Counted from the first letter of the stretch, positions 1 through 8,524 are shown. The stretch is DNA of 22,237 nucleotides from DALYLB01 sp046154695 (GCA_046154695.1 JBJXFI010000356.1:1-22237), one strand, 5' to 3'. Translations and numbers: made by a program. Notes: generated by a model from the sequence alone, not told the origin.

Positions 1-1
1 G

Positions 2-23
2 GCGCCGAGCTGGCGCTCGGCGC
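2..23. repeat. short perfect stem-loop at left edge
   Basis: GCGCCGAGC (2-10) and GCTCGGCGC (15-23) are perfect inverted repeats around a 4-base loop. No T-run follows, so it is not a classical intrinsic terminator. It lies just before the first gene start and may belong to an upstream intergenic palindrome cut by the window edge. Confidence 0.5.
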
Positions 24-48
24 TCCCAGGGGGGTGCGAGGAGATGGC

Positions 49-1842
49 GTGGGGAACTTTCTCTTGACGATGGGAAGGGAAGAGGTTGGCGAACGCGCCG
101 GCGCCATATTTCGTCGCGGGATCGAACAGGCGGCCCGACTGAAGGCGATCTCGCCGAGTATCGTGCGGGAAGAAGGTTTCGCGGCCGTCGCGGTCTTCGC
201 GCGCGAAAATGGCTCCGGCGGAGGCTTCGCGCGGGACGAGGGAACGGGGAACTGGCTGGCGGCGTGCGGCACATGGTTTCATTCGGAGGGGGCGGCGGTC
301 GGGGAGGAGGCGCGCCTGCTCGTTCGCATGGCGCGAACCGGCATTGATGAGGTCGCGCGCGAACTGGAGGGATTCTTCGTCATTGCCTGCTATGACGCGC
401 GGGCGCGGGAGGTCGCGATCATCACCGACCTGATGGGCAGCCGCCATTGCTTCGTCCGCGATCTGGGAGATTGCCTGGCGGTCTCGACCTCTTCGCTGCT
501 GCTTGCGGGGCTCGCGCCTGCCCGTATCGATCCGGTCGGAGGCGAGGAGTATCTGCGCGCGGGCGTGATCTATGAGGATCGGACGCTTTTTCGTGAAGTG
601 CGCAAACTGGCGCCGGCGACAGTCTATCGTCTGGCGGCGGGCAGGATCGCCTCGATTCGCCGGTATTGGAGTTTCGATGAACTCGAACCGGATTCGGCCG
701 GCGCCCCGGCGGCGATCGAGCGGCTCTCCGAGGCGCTGACCGGCGCGGCGGCGCGCATCGGCAAGGTCTATGCGTCCCCGGTCTGTGATCTGACGGGAGG
801 CTGGGATTCGCGGGCGGTCGCGGCCTCGTTTCTGCGCGCGGGGGTGAGGTTCGAGACGACGGTGTCGGGACCGGCGGGAAGCCCCGATGTCGTGATCGCG
901 GCGCGGCTCGCGGCCATCGCCGCCGTCGGGCATCGGCGCGTCGAACCCGAAACGCCGTCGTCGGCGGCTCGCGTGAAAGAGGCCGCCGCCCTGACCGACG
1001 GCGAATTCGATCCGGTCGAATATGCCCGCATCGCCGAAATTCACAGATTCCTTGCCGCGCGATTCGACGCGAGCGTCAATGGCTCCTATGGCGAGGCGGC
1101 GCGCGGGTACTGGTGGGAGCTGCTGTGGCCGCATACGGGCCGGCGCCGGCCGATCGACGCGCGCTCCCTGGCGATGACGCGCTATCTCACCTCGGCGGAG
1201 AGCCCGGCTCTTTTTCCGGCGGGAGCCGGCCTCGATCTGCCCGCGCACCTCGCCGGCATCATCGAGCGGTGCGCGGCCGCGCCGGTCGTTCAGCCGAACA
1301 CTGCGCAGATGGACAGGGCTTATCTGCTGGCTCGCATGCAGCGCTGGCAGGGGAGGATCGCGTCCGCCACGGATCAGATCTGGCCCTGCCTCTCCCCGTT
1401 TATGTTCCGTTCGGCGCTCGAAGCGGCGCTGCGAACCCCGCCGCGCCATCGCCGCAACAACCGGTTGATGCGCGGCGTGATTCATCGTTTGCGGCCGGAT
1501 CTCGCGGCGGAGCCCCTCGAATCGGGCGCGCCCGCGCTTCCGTTGACGCTTCGCTCCTGGCCGAAATCTCTTCCCGCGCCCGGCGTCCTCGTCGCAAAGG
1601 CCGTGAGGAAGCTCGCCCCTTTGCCTGCGACGCAAGGGGCGGCGGAACCCGCGAGGCTTCGCCTGTGGCGCGAAGAGGAGATCGCGGCGGCCCTCACGCC
1701 CGCCGGCATGCGGCTCGGCGCGCTGATCGACGCCGAACGGCTTGCGGCGTTTCTCGCCGCTTCGCGTTCGGAACGATTCGGCTTCGACGCGCAGTGGAAC
1801 CGCATGCTTGGGCTCGAACTGGCGCTGCGGTCGCTGGCATAG
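49..1842 (+). CDS. asparagine-synthase-like protein without catalytic Cys2
   Basis: About 597 aa. The N-terminal third looks like a degenerate class II glutamine amidotransferase domain (FFVIACYDARAREVAII near residues 109-125), but no start choice gives a Met-Cys N-terminus, so it probably cannot hydrolyse glutamine. The synthetase half carries a PP-loop variant, TGGWDSR (about 249-255), matching the SGGxDS ATP-pyrophosphatase motif, so an adenylating amidation/ligation step is plausible; the substrate is unknown. I chose GTG at 49 because GAGGAG (38-43) lies five bases upstream. GTG 34 and ATG 70 are in-frame alternatives, and with no stop between 1 and 33 an upstream start cannot be excluded. 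It precedes a glycosyltransferase by about 20 bases, so a role in modifying a surface glycan is inferred. Family call firm, function not. Confidence 0.8.
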   Translation: MGNFLLTMGREEVGERAGAIFRRGIEQAARLKAISPSIVREEGFAAVAVFARENGSGGGFARDEGTGNWLAACGTWFHSEGAAVGEEARLLVRMARTGIDEVARELEGFFVIACYDARAREVAIITDLMGSRHCFVRDLGDCLAVSTSSLLLAGLAPARIDPVGGEEYLRAGVIYEDRTLFREVRKLAPATVYRLAAGRIASIRRYWSFDELEPDSAGAPAAIERLSEALTGAAARIGKVYASPVCDLTGGWDSRAVAASFLRAGVRFETTVSGPAGSPDVVIAARLAAIAAVGHRRVEPETPSSAARVKEAAALTDGEFDPVEYARIAEIHRFLAARFDASVNGSYGEAARGYWWELLWPHTGRRRPIDARSLAMTRYLTSAESPALFPAGAGLDLPAHLAGIIERCAAAPVVQPNTAQMDRAYLLARMQRWQGRIASATDQIWPCLSPFMFRSALEAALRTPPRHRRNNRLMRGVIHRLRPDLAAEPLESGAPALPLTLRSWPKSLPAPGVLVAKAVRKLAPLPATQGAAEPARLRLWREEEIAAALTPAGMRLGALIDAERLAAFLAASRSERFGFDAQWNRMLGLELALRSLA

Positions 1843-1861
1843 TCCGCGTGCTTGAACGCAT

Positions 1862-2998
1862 ATGACCCATTCGACGCGCAAAAAAAGGATCCGTATTCTT
1901 CACGTGCTCGATTCGCTGGCGGTGGGCGGGATGGAGCGCGTCGTGATCGATGTGGCGAACCTGCTCGATCCCGACCGGTTCGAGCAGGCGGTTTGCTGCC
2001 TCTCGCGGCGAGGCGAGGCGGCGCGGCTCCTCCGCCCGGAGGTGCGCTGCCTCGATCTGGAAAAGGGAAGCCGGGCCGATTACCTGATGCCGCGAAAGAT
2101 CGCGGGGGTGATTCGACGGGAGCGCCCCGACATCGTTCACTCGCAGAGCTGGTCGGGCGTGGACGCCGCGCTCGCGACCTGGTTGACGCGGGGACCGCGG
2201 TTGGTGCACAGCGAGCACGGCCGCAATCTGCCCCATATTCATGCCGAGCCGTGGAAGCGGCGCATCGCGCGGCGGGCGCTCTATCATCACGCGGACGCCG
2301 TCTTCGCCGTTTCGGGCGAACTGCGCGATTACTATTGCCGCGAGACCGGATTTCCCCGCGAGCGGATGCTGGTGATCCCGAACGGCGTCGATCTGCGCCG
2401 GCTTGGCGCATCCGATGCCGGGGACGCGCGGCGGGAATTGGGATTCGGAGCGGAGGACTTTGTTCTCGGCACGGTCGCGCGCCTGGACGCCGCCAAGGAT
2501 ACGATCACGCTCGTTCGCGCCTTCGCCCGCCTAAAACCCGACCGGCAGCGCCGCGCGAGCCTCAAACTGCTGGTCGTCGGCGAGGGCGAACGCCGCGCCG
2601 ATCTCGAACGATGCCTCGCGGAGCAGGGCCTCGCGGACGCGGCCCGCTTCACCGGCCTTCGCCACGATGTGCCGCGCCTGCTCGGCGCGATGGATCTCTT
2701 CGCGCTCTCCTCCCTGACCGAGGGGCTGCCGATCGCCGTTCTCGAAGCCATGGGCGCCGGGCTGCCCATTGTCGCGACACGCGTGGGCGCGCTGCCGTCC
2801 CTGGTTGCGGAAGGCGAAACCGGCTTCCTCGTCGAACCGGGGCGCGTCGAGGACTTCGCCGAAATGATCGCCATGCTCTATGATCATCCCGCGCTCGCCC
2901 GCCAATTCGGCGCCGCCGGGCGGCGGAAGGCGGAGCGCGACCACGGCATCGACCGCATGCTCGACTGCTATGCGGATTTATATTTACGGGTTGTATGA
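1862..2998 (+). CDS. family 4 glycosyltransferase (exosortase/EpsH1-associated type)
   Basis: 378 aa, GT-B fold, predicted cytosolic or membrane-associated, transferring a sugar from a nucleotide donor to a lipid-linked glycan. The N-terminal acceptor domain begins RILHVLDSLAVGGMERVV (11-28) and contains HSEHGR (116-121), a feature I associate from memory with the PEP-CTERM/EpsH1-associated sugar transferases. The C-terminal donor domain has GTVARLDAAKD (203-213) and the EX7E motif of retaining GT4 enzymes (E287 and E295 in TEGLPIAVLEAMGAG). It starts 19 bases after the asparagine-synthase-like gene, suggesting one transcript; no good ribosome binding site is visible before ATG 1862. Donor and acceptor sugars cannot be read from sequence. 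Confidence 0.9.
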   Translation: MTHSTRKKRIRILHVLDSLAVGGMERVVIDVANLLDPDRFEQAVCCLSRRGEAARLLRPEVRCLDLEKGSRADYLMPRKIAGVIRRERPDIVHSQSWSGVDAALATWLTRGPRLVHSEHGRNLPHIHAEPWKRRIARRALYHHADAVFAVSGELRDYYCRETGFPRERMLVIPNGVDLRRLGASDAGDARRELGFGAEDFVLGTVARLDAAKDTITLVRAFARLKPDRQRRASLKLLVVGEGERRADLERCLAEQGLADAARFTGLRHDVPRLLGAMDLFALSSLTEGLPIAVLEAMGAGLPIVATRVGALPSLVAEGETGFLVEPGRVEDFAEMIAMLYDHPALARQFGAAGRRKAERDHGIDRMLDCYADLYLRVV

Positions 2999-3003
2999 AA
3001 TAC

Positions 3004-3192
3004 CGTTTGGAGTTCCACCTACACGTCAATAGCATTAAGGTGACGAAAGAAAAGAGCACGGAACAGACGGAAATAACGGAACAAACGGAGTCTTCCTGGT
3101 TTTGTTCTGTTTGATCCGTTATTTCCGCCTGTTCCGTTATCCTGCATTTTTCTTCACTTAATGCCATTGGCCATCAGGCGAAACTCCAAACG
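3004..3192. repeat. nested imperfect palindrome, 189 bp
   Basis: The gap after the glycosyltransferase folds back on itself in three layers. Outer arms are CGTTTGGAGTT (3004-3014) and AACTCCAAACG (3182-3192). Middle arms are GCATTAAG-type words near 3032 and CTTAATGC near 3157. Inner arms are GGAACAGACGGAAATAACGG (from 3060) and its near-perfect complement ending about 3136, separated by roughly 25 bases. The outer word recurs at 9205 and 9264. No open frame here looks like a gene. Confidence 0.8.
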
Positions 3193-3193
3193 A

Positions 3194-3408
3194 TTTCCGA
3201 GGAGCCTTCATGTCGCGTGGCGACCCCCGGAAACAATGAAAAGCATGGTGGCACAAGCTGTCCAGCTTGTGCCCGGTGGGAGGGTGCGCGTTAAGAATGC
3301 GGCGGCGCGCACGCCTGAAATGGTCTCGTTCGAGGCCCGGTCTTTTTCTGAGAGTGTATGATGGATGCGGCACAAGCTGGACAGCTTGTGCCACTTTTTC
3401 CGAGGAGC
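3194..3408. repeat. repeat-filled interval flanked by a duplicated 12-mer
   Basis: TTTCCGAGGAGC occurs at 3194-3205 and again at 3397-3408, where it supplies the ribosome binding site of the next gene. Between the copies lie two inverted copies of the quasi-palindrome GGCACAAGCTGTCCAGCTTG(TGCC) at 3248-3273 and 3369-3394, exact reverse complements of each other over 26 bases, plus a GGTGCGCG/CGCGCACGCC pair near 3284-3317. This has the layout of a small palindromic insertion with a target duplication. The first 12-mer is followed only by a 9-codon frame. Confidence 0.6.
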
Positions 3409-3414
3409 TATTGC

Positions 3415-3999
3415 TTGAGAATCACACGCGTGTACACGAGGACCGGCGATGCCGGAGAGACCTCGCTGGTCGATGGGAGCCGCGTCAGCAAGGCCGATTG
3501 GCGCGTCGCGGCCTTCGGCGATGTGGATGAATTGAATTCGCTGCTGGGGCTGGCGCGGGCGGGTCTGCGGGCGGGTCTGCGGGCGGGTCTGGAGGATGCG
3601 CAGCTCGACGCCGCGCTGGGAAGGATTCAGAATGAACTCTTCATCGTCGGCGCGGATCTGGCGAGCCCGATGCCCACGCCGGTGCCCCGCATCGAGGAGG
3701 CGCACGTCGTCGCGATGGAGCAGTTGATCGACGGGCTGCTCGAGGAGCTGGAGCCGCTTCGTGAGTTCATTCTTCCCGGCGGGACGCCATTCGGCGCGAT
3801 GCTCCATCTTGCCCGGACCGTCGCGCGCCGGGCGGAGCGCGCGATTGTGGCGCTGGCGGCGCAGAGCGAAATCAATCCGCGCGCGCTGGAGTATCTCAAC
3901 CGCCTCTCGGATCTGCTCTTCGTCATGGCACGGGCGGCCAACCGCCGCGCGGGCGTCTCTGAACAGTCGGCCGATTTCAGCGCGCGGGGAAAGAAGTGA
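3415..3999 (+). CDS. PduO-type cob(I)alamin adenosyltransferase
   Basis: 194 aa, cytosolic, expected trimer. Transfers the 5'-deoxyadenosyl group of ATP to cob(I)alamin, giving adenosylcobalamin. Family signatures are the N-terminal ATP loop YTRTGDAGETSL (7-18), FGDVDELNSLLGLAR (34-48), FILPGGTPFGAMLHLARTVARRAER (118-142, with the conserved Arg/Glu cluster) and YLNRLSDLLFVMAR (160-173). TTG 3415 is chosen because GAGGAG (3402-3407) sits seven bases upstream and the family starts close to the TRTGD loop; the frame is open to ATG 3358, but that stretch is repeat DNA. Residues 50-59 contain a 4-residue repeat (GLRA) from a 12-bp tandem repeat. The gene lies inside a polysaccharide locus; its functional partners are more likely MeaB and the epimerase at 9407-10924. 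Confidence 0.93.
   Translation: MRITRVYTRTGDAGETSLVDGSRVSKADWRVAAFGDVDELNSLLGLARAGLRAGLRAGLEDAQLDAALGRIQNELFIVGADLASPMPTPVPRIEEAHVVAMEQLIDGLLEELEPLREFILPGGTPFGAMLHLARTVARRAERAIVALAAQSEINPRALEYLNRLSDLLFVMARAANRRAGVSEQSADFSARGKK
3557..3591 (+). repeat. 12-bp tandem repeat inside the adenosyltransferase gene
   Basis: GGGCGGGTCTGC is repeated almost three times, in frame, encoding repeats of Gly-Leu-Arg-Ala in the linker between the first two helices. Copy-number change would keep the frame. Confidence 0.85.
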
Positions 4000-4007
4000 C
4001 GTAGGGG

Positions 4008-5300
4008 ATGCGCCAATTACTCATCCTGACCATTGCCCTGCTGCTGGCGCCGATCGCGTTCTTCGCCCCCTTTGCGGGGCTCATCGGATATGTGGTCATC
4101 GCGTACGTTCGGCCGCACCAGTGGGCCTATATGCCGGACGCCCAGATCTCGCTCGCCGTGGCCGTCGCGACGCTGGCGGGATACGCGCTGTTCGAGCTGA
4201 CGCAGCGCGCCCCCCGCCTGATGTCGAACTGGCTGCTGCTCCTCTTGTGGCTGCAGTTTTCAATCGCCACGCTGCTGGCCCATTCCCAGGAACTGGCGCA
4301 GGGCAAGTTCATCGAGCTGAGCAAGACCTTTCTGATGTCCCTGTTGATGACGGCGATGATCGATTCCGAGCGGCGCGCCCGCAATCTGCTGCTGGGAACC
4401 GTCTTCGCGATCGGGTTTCTCGCGTTCAAATCGAACTACGGCATCCTCATCACGCTGGGCCAGTCCCGCATCTACGGCCCCGGCGGCGCCTTCGAGGACA
4501 ACAACGATTACGCGCTGCTGCTCAATGTGGCCGCGCCGATCGCCTTCTTCGTCGCGCGGGGCGAACAGCGGCGCTGGATGCGCCTGGCCTGCTACGCGAT
4601 CGCGCTCATGATGCTGATCACGGTGCCGTTCACGCTCTCGCGCGGCGGGTTTCTCGGCCTGTGCGCGATTCTCATCGGGCTGGCGCTGAAATCCCGCTAC
4701 AAGGCGTCGGGGCTGCTCGCCGTCGTTCTGGTTGGCGCGCTCGCGTTTCCGCTGCTGCCCAGCCGGGTGGTCGAGCGCGTAGGCACCATTCGAACGGCCG
4801 CCGAGACCGATCAGTCGGCGAGAATGCGGTTCGATGCATGGCGGGTCAGTTGGCGCATCATGAACGACTATCCCTTCTTCGGCATCGGGCCGCGGAACAT
4901 GGTCGAAATCTATAATTATTATCATGATGCGGAGAGCGCGCGGGTCGCGCATAATTCCTACCTGCAAATGGCCGTGGATGCGGGGCTGCCCGCGCTTCTG
5001 TTCTTTCTCGGATTGATTTTCCTGAGCCTGCTGCGCTTGCGGGCGACAAGAAGAATTTTGCAATTGCGCGCCCCCGACTCACCGCTGATTGCCTATGCCC
5101 ATGGACTGGAAGTAGGATTGGTCGGGTATCTGATCTCCGCCATTTTTCTTAGCCGGCACGATCTGGAATTGATTTATGAGATCTTCGCGCTGGCGGCGGG
5201 ATTCAGGCTGATCGCGGCGGGATACGAGCGGGAAGCCGAGACGCGCGCCTGGCTGGGGGAAGAGTCCCCGGCGCTTGAATCCTCGCTGGCGGCGCGGTAA
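4008..5300 (+). CDS. O-antigen ligase/polymerase-like membrane protein (exosortase-A-associated type)
   Basis: 430 aa inner-membrane protein with about ten to twelve hydrophobic segments, starting LLILTIALLLAPIAFFAPFAG. Features of the Wzy/WaaL superfamily: IYGPGGAFEDNNDYALLL (around residues 159-176), the SRGG loop after TVPFTL, and a large periplasmic loop with FGIGPRN and AHNSYLQMAVDAGLPALLFF. The FEDNN region matches what I remember of the putative O-glycosylation ligases that accompany exosortase A. Likely role: polymerising or transferring lipid-linked glycan on the periplasmic face. It begins eight bases after the adenosyltransferase stop with a close AGGGG, so it may be translationally coupled to that unrelated gene. 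Polymerase versus ligase cannot be separated from sequence. Confidence 0.85.
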   Translation: MRQLLILTIALLLAPIAFFAPFAGLIGYVVIAYVRPHQWAYMPDAQISLAVAVATLAGYALFELTQRAPRLMSNWLLLLLWLQFSIATLLAHSQELAQGKFIELSKTFLMSLLMTAMIDSERRARNLLLGTVFAIGFLAFKSNYGILITLGQSRIYGPGGAFEDNNDYALLLNVAAPIAFFVARGEQRRWMRLACYAIALMMLITVPFTLSRGGFLGLCAILIGLALKSRYKASGLLAVVLVGALAFPLLPSRVVERVGTIRTAAETDQSARMRFDAWRVSWRIMNDYPFFGIGPRNMVEIYNYYHDAESARVAHNSYLQMAVDAGLPALLFFLGLIFLSLLRLRATRRILQLRAPDSPLIAYAHGLEVGLVGYLISAIFLSRHDLELIYEIFALAAGFRLIAAGYEREAETRAWLGEESPALESSLAAR

Positions 5301-5362
5301 CCCTCGATGAAGGGGCGGGATCGAGATTGAGATTGAGAAAAGGATGATGCGCTGAAGAAATT

Positions 5363-7240
5363 ATGTGCGGAATAACAGGAATCTATCATTACACACACGA
5401 AGAGCCGGTCGATGAGGCGATCCTTCGCCGGATGACCGAAACGCTGGTGCATCGCGGGCCGGACGAGGACGGCATCACGATCCGGGATCGGGTGGGACTG
5501 GGGCATCGCCGGTTGTCGATCATCGATATCGCGGGCGGGCGCCAGCCGATCTTCAATGAAGATGGCGATATCGCGATCGTCTTTAACGGCGAGATCTATA
5601 ATTACAAGGAACTCGCCCAGATTGTGGAGGGCCGAAACCACCGGCTCCGCACGCGAACCGACACCGAGACGATCATTCATCTGTACGAGGAGTATGGGGA
5701 GGGGTGCGTCTCGATGCTGCGGGGAATGTTCGCCTTCGCGATCTGGGACGGCCGGCGGAACCGCATGCTGCTGGCGCGCGATCGGCTGGGGAAGAAACCG
5801 CTCTACTATTCGGACCATGGGGGGCGGTTCATCTTCGGCTCGGAATTGAAGGCTGTCATCGAGAATGAAGCCGTGCCGCGGGTCATCGACGAGCGGGCGA
5901 TGGCCGACTATTTCTCATTTCAATACATTCCCTCGCCCAAGACCATCTATAGGCACGTGCGGAAGCTCCGCCCGGGCCACCTGCTGGTGGTGACGCCGCA
6001 GGGCATCAGTGACCGCGAGTACTGGGATATCGATTTCAGCCATACCGAGGAGCGCGAGGAGGCTCGTTGGTGCTCGGATCTGCTGGACGCGCTGTATGAA
6101 TCGGTCGATATGCGATTGATGAGCGAGGCGCCGCTGGGGGCGTTTCTTTCGAGCGGCGTGGATTCGTCGGCGATCGTTTCGATGATGAGCCGGGTCACCG
6201 ACCGGCGGATCGTCACGGCTTCCGTCGGATTCACCGAGGAGAAGCACAGTGAACTGGCGGACGCCCGGGAATTCGCCGAGTCGATCAACGCCGATCATCA
6301 CGAGCGGATCGTCACGGCGGACGCCGTCGGGGTGGTCGAAAAACTCGCATGGCATTTCGATGAGCCTTTCGCCGATGCGTCGGCGATTCCGACCTACTAC
6401 GTTTCCCAGGTCGCGCGCCAATTCGTCAAGGTCGCGCTCTCGGGGGATGGCGGCGATGAGAACTTCGTGGGCTACCGCCGGTACGCCTTCGATGCGCTGG
6501 AGAACCGCGTGCGCGAGATCGCGCCCTCCTCCCTGCGCCGGCCGCTCTTCTCCACCCTGGCCGCGGTCTATCCCAAGGCCGACTGGCTGCCCCAGCCGCT
6601 GCGGGCGAAGACCACCTTTCGGAACCTCTCGCTGGATCCCGCCGCGGCCTATTACAATTCGGTCTATGGGGCGACGGCCAACGAGCGCGATGAATTGTTG
6701 ATGCATGATTTGCAGCGGCAGCTCAACGGGTATGACCCCTTCGACGTCTTTCTCGATCATTACCGCCGCCCGCGGACCGACGATCCGATCGCCCGCGCGC
6801 AGTACGTGGATATCAAGACCTATCTCGCGGACGACATTCTCACCAAGGTCGATCGCGCCAGCATGGCGGTCTCGCTGGAGGTTCGCTGCCCGCTGCTCGA
6901 TCATCGCTTCATGAGTCTGGCCGCCCGGATTCCCTCGCGCCTCAAACTGCGCGGGCGGGAAGGAAAGTACATTTTCAAGCGGGCGATGCGGATGCTGCTG
7001 CCGCCGGCGATCCTTTCCCGCCGGAAAAAGGGATTTGTCGTTCCGCTGGCCGGATGGCTGCGCGGTGAGATGCGGGAGTTCGCGTACCACGCGCTCTTCG
7101 ATCGCGCGACCCTCGACGGCATGTTGAATCAGCCGGTCGTCGAACGGCTCTGGAAGCAGCATCAATCCGGATTGCGCGACAACTCCCGCCCGCTCTGGAC
7201 AGTCCTGATGTTCCGGTTGTGGCAGAAGAATTTTATGTGA
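5363..7240 (+). CDS. asnB: glutamine-dependent asparagine synthetase / exopolysaccharide amidotransferase
   Basis: 625 aa, complete two-domain AsnB architecture. It starts Met-Cys-Gly, so Cys2 can act as the glutaminase nucleophile after Met removal; RLSIID, FNGEIYNYKEL and RTDTETIIHLYEEYG line the glutamine site. The synthetase domain has the PP-loop SSGVDSS (263-269) and SGDGGDE (360-366). The C-terminal part shows DILTKVDRASMAVSLEVRCPLLDH and KKGFVVPL. Length and C-terminus resemble exosortase A system-associated amidotransferase 1 as much as metabolic AsnB, and position between a glycan ligase and a glycosyltransferase favours amidation of a polysaccharide building block. Start ATG 5363 is fixed by Cys2; the ribosome binding site is weak. 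The 62-base gap before it has a duplicated GAGATT. Confidence 0.9.
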   Translation: MCGITGIYHYTHEEPVDEAILRRMTETLVHRGPDEDGITIRDRVGLGHRRLSIIDIAGGRQPIFNEDGDIAIVFNGEIYNYKELAQIVEGRNHRLRTRTDTETIIHLYEEYGEGCVSMLRGMFAFAIWDGRRNRMLLARDRLGKKPLYYSDHGGRFIFGSELKAVIENEAVPRVIDERAMADYFSFQYIPSPKTIYRHVRKLRPGHLLVVTPQGISDREYWDIDFSHTEEREEARWCSDLLDALYESVDMRLMSEAPLGAFLSSGVDSSAIVSMMSRVTDRRIVTASVGFTEEKHSELADAREFAESINADHHERIVTADAVGVVEKLAWHFDEPFADASAIPTYYVSQVARQFVKVALSGDGGDENFVGYRRYAFDALENRVREIAPSSLRRPLFSTLAAVYPKADWLPQPLRAKTTFRNLSLDPAAAYYNSVYGATANERDELLMHDLQRQLNGYDPFDVFLDHYRRPRTDDPIARAQYVDIKTYLADDILTKVDRASMAVSLEVRCPLLDHRFMSLAARIPSRLKLRGREGKYIFKRAMRMLLPPAILSRRKKGFVVPLAGWLRGEMREFAYHALFDRATLDGMLNQPVVERLWKQHQSGLRDNSRPLWTVLMFRLWQKNFM

Positions 7241-7251
7241 GGGAGCCTCTT

Positions 7252-7333
7252 GGTCATTTGTCATTTGTCATTGGTCATTTGTCATTTGTCATTTGTCATT
7301 TGTCATTGGGAAATGAACAATGACAAATGAACA
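7252..7333 (+). repeat. TCATTTG heptamer tandem array with inverted tail
   Basis: About eight tandem copies of TCATTTG or close variants run to about 7306, followed by a reverse-complement tail (AATGAACAATGACAAATGAA) ending at the start codon of the next glycosyltransferase. The array can fold into hairpins and occupies nearly the whole 93-base gap. Confidence 0.85.
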
Positions 7334-8524
7334 ATGAATCTCCTCGTTTTCACATCGCTCTGGCCGAATGCGGAGCAGCCCGATTTCAGTCCGTTCGTGC
7401 GGCAGCGCGTCGCGGCGATCGCCCGATGCGTTGAGGGGGAGGTTCGCGTTGTCGCGCCGGTTCCCTATTTTCCCCGGCAGATTCGATCGAGGCTGGTCCC
7501 GGCGCACTGGCGGAGGGCGGCGCGCATTCCCGTTTCAGAGCGCGTCGCCGGATTCGAGACGGCGCATCCCCGCTGCCTGGTGACGCCCGGGATCGGCATG
7601 CGCTTCTATTCGCGGTGGATGGCGCGGGCGGCCGAGCCGGTTGTCCGGCGTATGCACGCGGAGCGCCCGATCGACCTGATCGACGCCCACTATGCCTATC
7701 CGGACGGGCATGCCGCCGCGCTGCTGGCGCGCCGATTGAGGTTGCCCGTTGTTATCACCGCGCGCGGCAGCGACATTCATCAATTCTCGCAGATGCCGAT
7801 GATCCGCCCGATGATCCGGGAGGCGCTCGCGACGGCCGCGGGGGTGATCGCGGTCAGCGAGGCGCTCAAGCGCCGGATGATCGAGCTCGAAATCGAGCCC
7901 GAAAAGATCGCCGTGATTCGCAACGGCATCGACGGCGCGATCTTCTCGCCGCGGGATCGCGCGCGGGCGCGGCGCCGGCTCGGCATCCCCGGAGAAGGGC
8001 GCGTCCTGCTCTCGGTCGGCGGGCTGACGCGAGTGAAGGGCTTCGACCGGCTGATCGACGCGATGGCCGCGATCCACGATGAGCGCGCCGTGCTCCATAT
8101 CATCGGCGAGGGGCCCGAGCGGGCGCGTCTGACCAGGCGAATCCGCGCGCGCGGGCTGGAGGGCCGGGTTTTTCTGTCCGGGGCCCGCGATCATTCTCAA
8201 CTGTCCGACTGGTATTCGGCCGCCGACCTGTTCTGCCTGGCCAGCCATCGCGAGGGGTGCCCCAACGTCGTCCTCGAAGCGATGGCCTGCGGCGCGCCGG
8301 TGTTGGCCGCAAACGTCGGCGGCATCGCGGAGATTCTGCCCTCCCCGGCCGGACGGGTCCTGCCGCTCTCTTCGCCCGAGGCCTTCGCCGCCGAAATCAT
8401 GCGTTCCCTCGACACAACCTGGAATCGCGAAGAGATCGCCCGCCTCGGCGCCGCCCGCTCCTGGCGGGAGGTCGCGGACGAAGTTCTCGCGTATTACGAT
8501 CAGCGCGGCCTGCTGCCTGCCTGA
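7334..8524 (+). CDS. family 4 glycosyltransferase (TuaC / exosortase-A-associated like)
   Basis: 396 aa, GT-B fold. N-terminal NLLVFTSLWPNAEQPDFSPFVRQRV (2-26) is typical of TuaC-like and exosortase-A-associated glycosyltransferases; ARGSDIHQF (143-151) and RNGID (196-200) follow. The donor domain has SVGGLTRVKGFDRLI (227-241) and the EX7E pair E307/E315 in REGCPNVVLEAMACG. It should elongate a lipid-linked surface glycan. ATG 7334 lies directly after a heptamer repeat array and has no recognisable ribosome binding site, so either translation is weak or a copy-number change in the array affects expression. It is the last gene of the polysaccharide locus, followed by a convergent gene. Confidence 0.9.
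   Translation: MNLLVFTSLWPNAEQPDFSPFVRQRVAAIARCVEGEVRVVAPVPYFPRQIRSRLVPAHWRRAARIPVSERVAGFETAHPRCLVTPGIGMRFYSRWMARAAEPVVRRMHAERPIDLIDAHYAYPDGHAAALLARRLRLPVVITARGSDIHQFSQMPMIRPMIREALATAAGVIAVSEALKRRMIELEIEPEKIAVIRNGIDGAIFSPRDRARARRRLGIPGEGRVLLSVGGLTRVKGFDRLIDAMAAIHDERAVLHIIGEGPERARLTRRIRARGLEGRVFLSGARDHSQLSDWYSAADLFCLASHREGCPNVVLEAMACGAPVLAANVGGIAEILPSPAGRVLPLSSPEAFAAEIMRSLDTTWNREEIARLGAARSWREVADEVLAYYDQRGLLPA

Noticed and set aside
3161..3361. Small open frames in the gap before the adenosyltransferase
   Set aside because: They read through inverted repeat copies and have no ribosome binding site or conserved features.
7252..7306. TCATTTG array as a CRISPR
   Set aside because: The units are seven bases and contiguous, with no spacers and no cas genes nearby.
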